From: Sanguibacter keddieii
GTDB lineage: Bacteria; Actinomycetota; Actinomycetes; Actinomycetales; Actinomycetaceae
Reading direction: 5' to 3'
DNA: 47,221 nucleotides
NCBI RefSeq assembly: GCF_001064145.1
Contig: NZ_JVOJ01000046.1
Coordinates: 1 to 47,221 of the forward strand
Part shown: positions 43,386 to 47,221 of the stretch, piece after piece
Layout of the letters: every line of letters starts with the position of its first letter
Numbering within the stretch: the first letter of the stretch is position 1
Position numbers and translations under genes: made by a program
Notes under the pieces: model-generated
What the model was told of the DNA's origin: nothing
What the model saw: only the letters and a program-made list of their open reading frames with translations
Databases searched by the model: none

Positions 43386-44018
43386 ATGATCAACACGCGA
43401 CGCATTCTTGCCGTGACCTCCCTGTCCACCCTCGCCCTGGGCGTTGCCGCCTGCTCCCCGCAGGGCACGCAGCCCCAGTCGGGGTCGGCGGCCTCGTCCG
43501 CTTCCCCGAGCGCTTCCGCCTCTCAGAGCGACATGCCCGCCCAGAGCGGCGCCGGCCCCCAGAGCGGCGTGCCCGACGAGGGTAACCAGGCCCCCGAGGT
43601 CAACGTCGCCGACAACGATCAGCGTTGCGACCTGACGAACCTGCAGCCTTCCATCGACTCTCAGCAGGAGGCGGGCGGTACCTCCTACGTGGACATCGGC
43701 TTCACGAACGAGGGACCCTCGTGCTGGATTGACGGCTTCCCGCAGATTATTTTCTCCGGCGGCGGCGCGGTTCTTTCGACGGCCGTGCGCGATGGCGAGG
43801 ATCCCGGCAACGTCTACACGATCGCTCAGGGTGGCCGCGTGGGCGTGACCCTGACGGCAGAGTCGACGGATGGAGTCGACGGATGTAACCCCGCCGATTC
43901 GGAGCTGGTCGACATCATGCCCGAGGCCGGCACCGGCGCGACGAGCCTGCAGCTGACCCTGCGTGTGTGCCAGGAGATGCCATCGGTGTCAGTGAGCCCC
44001 TTCGAGCCGCGTTCCTGA
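43386..44018 (+). CDS. DUF4232 domain lipoprotein
   Basis: 210 residues. Signal peptide MINTRRILAVTSLSTLALG with lipobox GVAAC (Cys23), then a Ser/Gln/Pro-rich spacer of ~50 residues, and a DUF4232 domain from about residue 80 with CDLTNLQPSIDSQQEAGGTSYVDIGFTNEGPSCWIDGFPQI-type pattern (quoted in parts: CDLTNLQ, FTNEGPSCWIDGFP, CQEMPSVSVSPFEP) and probable disulfides. Anchored on the outer face of the membrane. Function of the domain is unknown; common in actinobacterial lipoproteins. A hairpin terminator follows at 44046-44084. Confidence 0.85.
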   Translation: MINTRRILAVTSLSTLALGVAACSPQGTQPQSGSAASSASPSASASQSDMPAQSGAGPQSGVPDEGNQAPEVNVADNDQRCDLTNLQPSIDSQQEAGGTSYVDIGFTNEGPSCWIDGFPQIIFSGGGAVLSTAVRDGEDPGNVYTIAQGGRVGVTLTAESTDGVDGCNPADSELVDIMPEAGTGATSLQLTLRVCQEMPSVSVSPFEPRS

Positions 44019-44045
44019 GGAAGGCGCTTTCACTTCTGTGAACAG

Positions 44046-44084
44046 GGCGGGCGGCGAGACGATTGAGTCGTCACGCCGCCCGCC
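44046..44084 (+). terminator. Terminator of the DUF4232 lipoprotein gene
   Basis: A perfect 11-bp outer stem (44046-44056 with 44074-44084) with an inner GACGA/TCGTC extension, 28 bases after the stop. Confidence 0.75.
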
Positions 44085-44315
44085 TGCGTCTATGGGCCTG
44101 GCTTTTGCTTTCTTAACGAAGGTCATGGTCATTTCTGGTGACGGAGTATGAGATTTGGGCGCGTGCTGCTACGCTGAACCAGATGGAAGAAGTCGCGCAC
44201 CCGCAGTGTCACACCGAGACGACCGCGTCGGTGCGTGTGGCCCCTTCTTCGCCGGTGCGCGCGCGAACAGATCGCGCGTATCCGAGATAACTGAGATCTT
44301 TAAGGAGACACTCCC

Positions 44316-44666
44316 ATGGGTATGCGTTCCACGACGCAGGCATTCCAGTTCAACGTGCCGTTCGCGCAGCTGTTCCAGCTCGCTACCCCGGCCGCGCAGT
44401 CCGTTCCGAAGGCGACCGTGACGCTCGCCGACCCCAACCGCCAAGTTGTCACCTTCGACACCCCGATGGGCATGATGTCGTGGGGCGAGAAGATCGTCGT
44501 GGGCTTCATCCCCTCTGAGGCCGGCACCGTCGTTGAGGTCACCTGCACGACCAAGGGCCTGCCCAACCTCATGCAGGACAGCCGTAACCGCACGCTGATC
44601 GCGCAGTTCGTGACCGCTCTGTCCAACCTCGCGCAGACGACCGCCGTGGAGGTCGCTCGCTCCTGA
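44316..44666 (+). CDS. Small conserved-looking protein, unknown
   Basis: 116 residues from ATG 44316 with RBS AAGGAG eight bases upstream. Soluble, no signal peptide. The sequence alternates beta-like strands (ATVTLADPNRQVVTFDTPMG, MSWGEKIVVGFIPSEAGTVVEVTCTT) and ends in an amphipathic helix (LIAQFVTALSNLAQTT). This resembles small START/lipid-binding-like or DUF1499-like folds, but I cannot assign it. It stands alone between a promoter gap of about 300 bases and a textbook terminator, so it is very likely expressed. Confidence 0.7.
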   Translation: MGMRSTTQAFQFNVPFAQLFQLATPAAQSVPKATVTLADPNRQVVTFDTPMGMMSWGEKIVVGFIPSEAGTVVEVTCTTKGLPNLMQDSRNRTLIAQFVTALSNLAQTTAVEVARS

Positions 44667-44689
44667 GGGCGCGTACTCGCAAGACTCGG

Positions 44690-44725
44690 CCCCGGCCTCG
44701 TTCATGACGACGAGGTCGGGGTTTT
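44690..44725 (+). terminator. Rho-independent terminator (GCCCCGGCCTCGT stem family)
   Basis: A 12-bp stem (44690-44701 with 44710-44721, one G-T wobble), loop TCATGACG, then TTTT. It resembles the interrupted arm at 46959-46973, which is followed by GTCATGAA. Confidence 0.92.
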
Positions 44726-44834
44726 GCATGCGGGTAACGGACGAGATGTTTCTTCATTGTGCTGTCGTGGTTATTCGGTAGATGTAGGCTGGTCCACATA
44801 TTGCTTCTAACAACGTCGAACTGGGAGTAATGCG

Positions 44835-46940
44835 ATGGCGCGTGGCTACAGGGCAATTGTGGAACTGGACAGCAAGGAAGGCGCTCTGCTCACCGCCGAC
44901 CGACTCTTTCACGAGTGGGTGCACAACAAGTACCCACTGGAGGGAAGGAGTGTGCGCATTGAGTGCGACGAGGAGGGCATCTACCGATTCGGTGAGCTGC
45001 CATCCCAGAAAGGGACCATCGCGGATATCGTCGCGACGAAACTAACGGAGACGTCCGAGGATAAGCACTACGAACGTCAACTCCTCGAGCTGGTCGAACG
45101 CACAGGCGACGGCCACCAGCAGTGGACGACGCGGATCTTCGCCATGCACGCGACCAAAGAGTCCCACTATCGGGATGTGGTCTGGATCGAGGTCACTCCA
45201 CCGCGCGATAGTGAATGGGACGCGAAGCCTCCGAGGCTGGTACACGATCTCATCAGTGAGGGCCACTGCTATGACCGGGGAATGCCGCTGTCGGAATCTC
45301 TTCAATCCATCTCCGACGACCGTCAGGTCGACGAGCTGATCGGCTGGATCCGTGACGAACGTAGGCGTGCCTCCGTCGTCGTGGCCGCTCCGCTCACGGA
45401 TGGGAGCGGAGAAGGGGACCTCGTGGCGGAATGTCGATGGAAGGAAATCCTTGGTTCGCTGACTCGGGACTCGGCCGGCTGTGCTTCCTACTTCCTCCTC
45501 ACGCCCGACGCCTATCGTGAGTTCCGTGCTGGGATCGGGCAGGGGTGTGGCATGCCTAAGGGGAGCCTGCGCACCTACCTGCCTGGTTTTAACCCGGAGG
45601 AACCTGCGGACAGGCTTCGCCACCGGGTTCTCACCGCTCCTACGCTCCTGCGCGGCTATGACGAGAAAAGAAAGCGTTTTCGCCCTGAATTGTCGGCGAT
45701 TATCGCGCGTACCCCCTGCGAATACCTGTGGGAAAACGGCCTGGACAAGGAACTGCGCCGCGCGCAAGCACCCCTAGACAAGAAACGCCTCACGGTTCCC
45801 ACGTTCTATCCGCTGCGCGAAGTGACGAGGACGGTGGAGCTGCTCGACGAGAGGGTGCGCCAGCGGGTCGCCGAGTCTCTGTCCGCGCTCTCTCATGAGA
45901 CGGGGCTACCGGTCGAGGAGTCGAGTAAGCCTGGAGCGGTGAAGCCGGAGGAATCTGCACCTGGGGCGCCTGTATCCGAGGCGAACGGTAGGGCAGTGGT
46001 TGCCGAGCCAGCGCCGCAGCGTAGCGAGTCGCGGCACCTGGCGTGGTACGAGCCGTTACGCCGCCTCGTTCGCCGCTTCTTGCCGTCTTTTAATCCGCGT
46101 TCGCACACCGAGCTGGAGAGCGGTGTCGCCGCTCTCTCGAGTGGCCTGGACGCAATGAATGACGAGCATGCGCAACTTGCCGCGCGCCGTGATGAGCTCG
46201 AAAACGAGCTGCGGGCCGCGGAAGAACTGCTGGAAGAAGCATCGCGCCAGAGCCAGCACATCGAAGAACTTAAACAGGAGCGGAACACGCTCGCAGAAGA
46301 GCTTCTCGTGGTTCAGCAAGAGAGGGAGAACCTCAGTAAGAAGAACCGCCGTCTCGAGTGGAAGGTGAGACATCCCGACGCGGGTGACCAAAGCGAAGAT
46401 GTCGACGATTCGTGGTTGACTGATTCACCTAAGAGCATGTCGGAGCTCTTCGATCGGATGACTCAGGGCGGCTATGAGATGGTCACGCACTACGTTGAAC
46501 TGAGCGACCCCGACAAGATGATGGACGACATTCTCGCCCTCGATGAGCTGGCGGAAAGCCACTATGCGGCTGAGTTTTGGAACTACATCCTTGTGCTGCG
46601 TGATTATATGCGCGCTCGCGAGACGGGTGACTTCACTGCTGGGGATATCGAGGAGTATTTGCTAGCGCAGCCAGAGGGGTATTTTACGTGTGGCCTCAAG
46701 CGGCACAAGCGCAATGAGGGGCATACCGTGAAGACAATGCGAAAGATGCGGCTTGAACGTATGCTGCCGGTTCCTACTGCGGTTGATTCGCGCGGTTATA
46801 TCGAGATGTGGGCGCACTTTGCGCCGACGCATTGTAATCAGAGGGCACCGCGCATGTACTACTACGCGGATACGAAAAAGACGAACAAGGTCTACATCGG
46901 CTATATCGGTCGTCACCTGACGAACACGAGGACCAACTGA
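44835..46940 (+). CDS. 701-residue coiled-coil protein, unknown; possible defence or stress factor
   Basis: RBS GGGAG seven bases before the ATG. Three parts: residues 1-~330, a globular domain with VVWIEVTPPRDSEWDAKPPRLVHDLI, RRASVVVAAPL and SLRTYLPGFNPEEPADRLRHRVL; a Pro/Ser/Ala linker (about 345-395) with a basic WYEPLRRLVRRF segment; a coiled coil (about 426-513); and a C-terminal domain (about 523-701) with WLTDSPKSMSELFDRM, YFTCGLKRHKRNEGHTVK and the ending RMYYYADTKKTNKVYIGYIGRHL. I recall similar architectures in unannotated actinobacterial proteins, often in variable islands, but no named family. Less codon-biased than its neighbours and bordered by an IS, so recent acquisition is plausible. 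Confidence 0.75.
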   Translation: MARGYRAIVELDSKEGALLTADRLFHEWVHNKYPLEGRSVRIECDEEGIYRFGELPSQKGTIADIVATKLTETSEDKHYERQLLELVERTGDGHQQWTTRIFAMHATKESHYRDVVWIEVTPPRDSEWDAKPPRLVHDLISEGHCYDRGMPLSESLQSISDDRQVDELIGWIRDERRRASVVVAAPLTDGSGEGDLVAECRWKEILGSLTRDSAGCASYFLLTPDAYREFRAGIGQGCGMPKGSLRTYLPGFNPEEPADRLRHRVLTAPTLLRGYDEKRKRFRPELSAIIARTPCEYLWENGLDKELRRAQAPLDKKRLTVPTFYPLREVTRTVELLDERVRQRVAESLSALSHETGLPVEESSKPGAVKPEESAPGAPVSEANGRAVVAEPAPQRSESRHLAWYEPLRRLVRRFLPSFNPRSHTELESGVAALSSGLDAMNDEHAQLAARRDELENELRAAEELLEEASRQSQHIEELKQERNTLAEELLVVQQERENLSKKNRRLEWKVRHPDAGDQSEDVDDSWLTDSPKSMSELFDRMTQGGYEMVTHYVELSDPDKMMDDILALDELAESHYAAEFWNYILVLRDYMRARETGDFTAGDIEEYLLAQPEGYFTCGLKRHKRNEGHTVKTMRKMRLERMLPVPTAVDSRGYIEMWAHFAPTHCNQRAPRMYYYADTKKTNKVYIGYIGRHLTNTRTN

Positions 46941-46958
46941 ACGTCATGGATGTGGCTC

Positions 46959-46973
46959 GGCCCCGGCCTCGTC
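46959..46973 (+). terminator. Left arm of a terminator interrupted by the IS
   Basis: GGCCCCGGCCTCGTC, 19 bases after the stop of the 701-residue gene, is followed by GTCATGAA and then the IS end at 46982. The matching right arm is absent in the window and should lie beyond the far IS end. Confidence 0.7.
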
Positions 46974-46981
46974 GTCATGAA

Positions 46982-47221
46982 TGAACTGCCTCCCGTTTCT
47001 TGGACATCGAAATTGAAGTCCAGGGAATGGGAGGCTTTTCGTGTCTGTGGATCTGGGGTTGAGGCATGATCGTTTGCTTCGGGAGCAGGCGGTGGAGATG
47101 TTTGAGAGGGGGTGTGGCTATGGTTTGACCGCCAGGAGGCTTGGTGTGTCTGCCGAGACTGTGAGAGAGTGGCAGAAGATGTACCGAGTGATCGGGAGGG
47201 GCGGGCTTCTTGCCATGGGAG
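46982..47221 (+). mobile_element. IS3-family insertion sequence, left end (runs off the window)
   Basis: The end begins TGAACTGCCTCCCG and continues TTTCTTGGACATCG, matching the TG...CCCC...TTGGACA style of IS150/IS3-group inverted repeats. A hairpin inside the end (GCCTCCC...GGAC / GTCC...GGGAGGC, 46988-47034) has the transposase Shine-Dalgarno in its 3' arm. The first transposase frame begins at 47041. A 59-bp copy of this end is found at 20095-20153. Confidence 0.88.
47041..47221 (+). CDS. IS3-family transposase OrfA, N-terminal part
   Basis: Begins with GTG at 47041 (RBS GGGAGG six bases upstream) and stays open to the window edge. The product has a helix-turn-helix typical of OrfA: LLREQAVEMFERG, then LTARRLGVSAETVREWQKMY and GRGGLL. 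OrfA binds the IS ends; the catalytic DDE OrfB would follow outside the window, usually by frameshift fusion. Confidence 0.85.
   Translation, partial: MSVDLGLRHDRLLREQAVEMFERGCGYGLTARRLGVSAETVREWQKMYRVIGRGGLLAMG

Overview
The window is high-GC actinobacterial DNA with tightly packed, often translationally coupled (ATGA/GTGA) genes. Gene content (ClpS-DUF2017-MurI, DUF3039-helicase, the nudC-uvrD2-DUF2342-PDZ/Lon-UPF0182 block, PPA1389-type and DUF4232 proteins, LRV/Q-rich membrane protein, choline-binding-like wall repeats) suggests a host-associated Actinomycetaceae such as Schaalia/Actinomyces. The species is an inference; no rRNA is present.

Layout. 1-558: 3' end of a secreted wall-binding protein. 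559-1800: long convergent spacer full of inverted repeats. 1801-5262: an NCS2 purine/urate-type permease fused to a degenerate OHCU-decarboxylase domain, a LacI regulator, and the relict of a sugar ABC operon (operator, RBS and only the C-terminus of the permease). 5644-5925: HU. 6088-11893 (minus): oligopeptide-type ABC transporter (binding lipoprotein, two permeases, fused double ATPase). 12143-17200 (plus): divergent ROK regulator, M81/MlrC peptidase, ROK kinase, CutC and NagB, which together look like a catabolic unit for an amino-sugar-containing, amide-linked substrate imported by the transporter. 17326-19406: DUF3039 protein and SF2 helicase. 19407-20197: a second convergent spacer with periodic repeat arrays and a solitary IS end. 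20198-25513: pncB, clpS, DUF2017, murI, an MBL hydrolase, LysR and a small membrane protein. 25764-25886: a 40-codon gene. 25962-27340: rdgB-rph. 27377-38017: the conserved actinobacterial block nudC, uvrD2, E1-like protein, DUF2342 metalloprotease, PDZ/Lon-like protease, PPA1389-type protein, UPF0182 protein. 38215-40787: two membrane proteins flanking an initiator tRNA. 40859-44666: MgtC/SapB protein, LysP-type permease, DUF4232 lipoprotein, small unknown protein. 44835-46940: a 701-residue coiled-coil protein of unknown function. 46982-end: an IS3-family element.

Three things stand out. (1) Both large convergent spacers carry short words (8-9 bp) repeated with a 19-20 bp period, first in one orientation and then in the other, with a different word in each cluster; I know of no described element with this form. 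(2) Many terminators share one stem, GCCCCGGCCTCGTC, and both IS3-type ends in the window sit just after the left arm of such a stem, suggesting an IS that targets terminator loops. (3) The start of the E1-like gene is enclosed in a 15-bp hairpin with a leader mini-ORF. All identifications come from reading the sequence and remembered family features; no database search was run.
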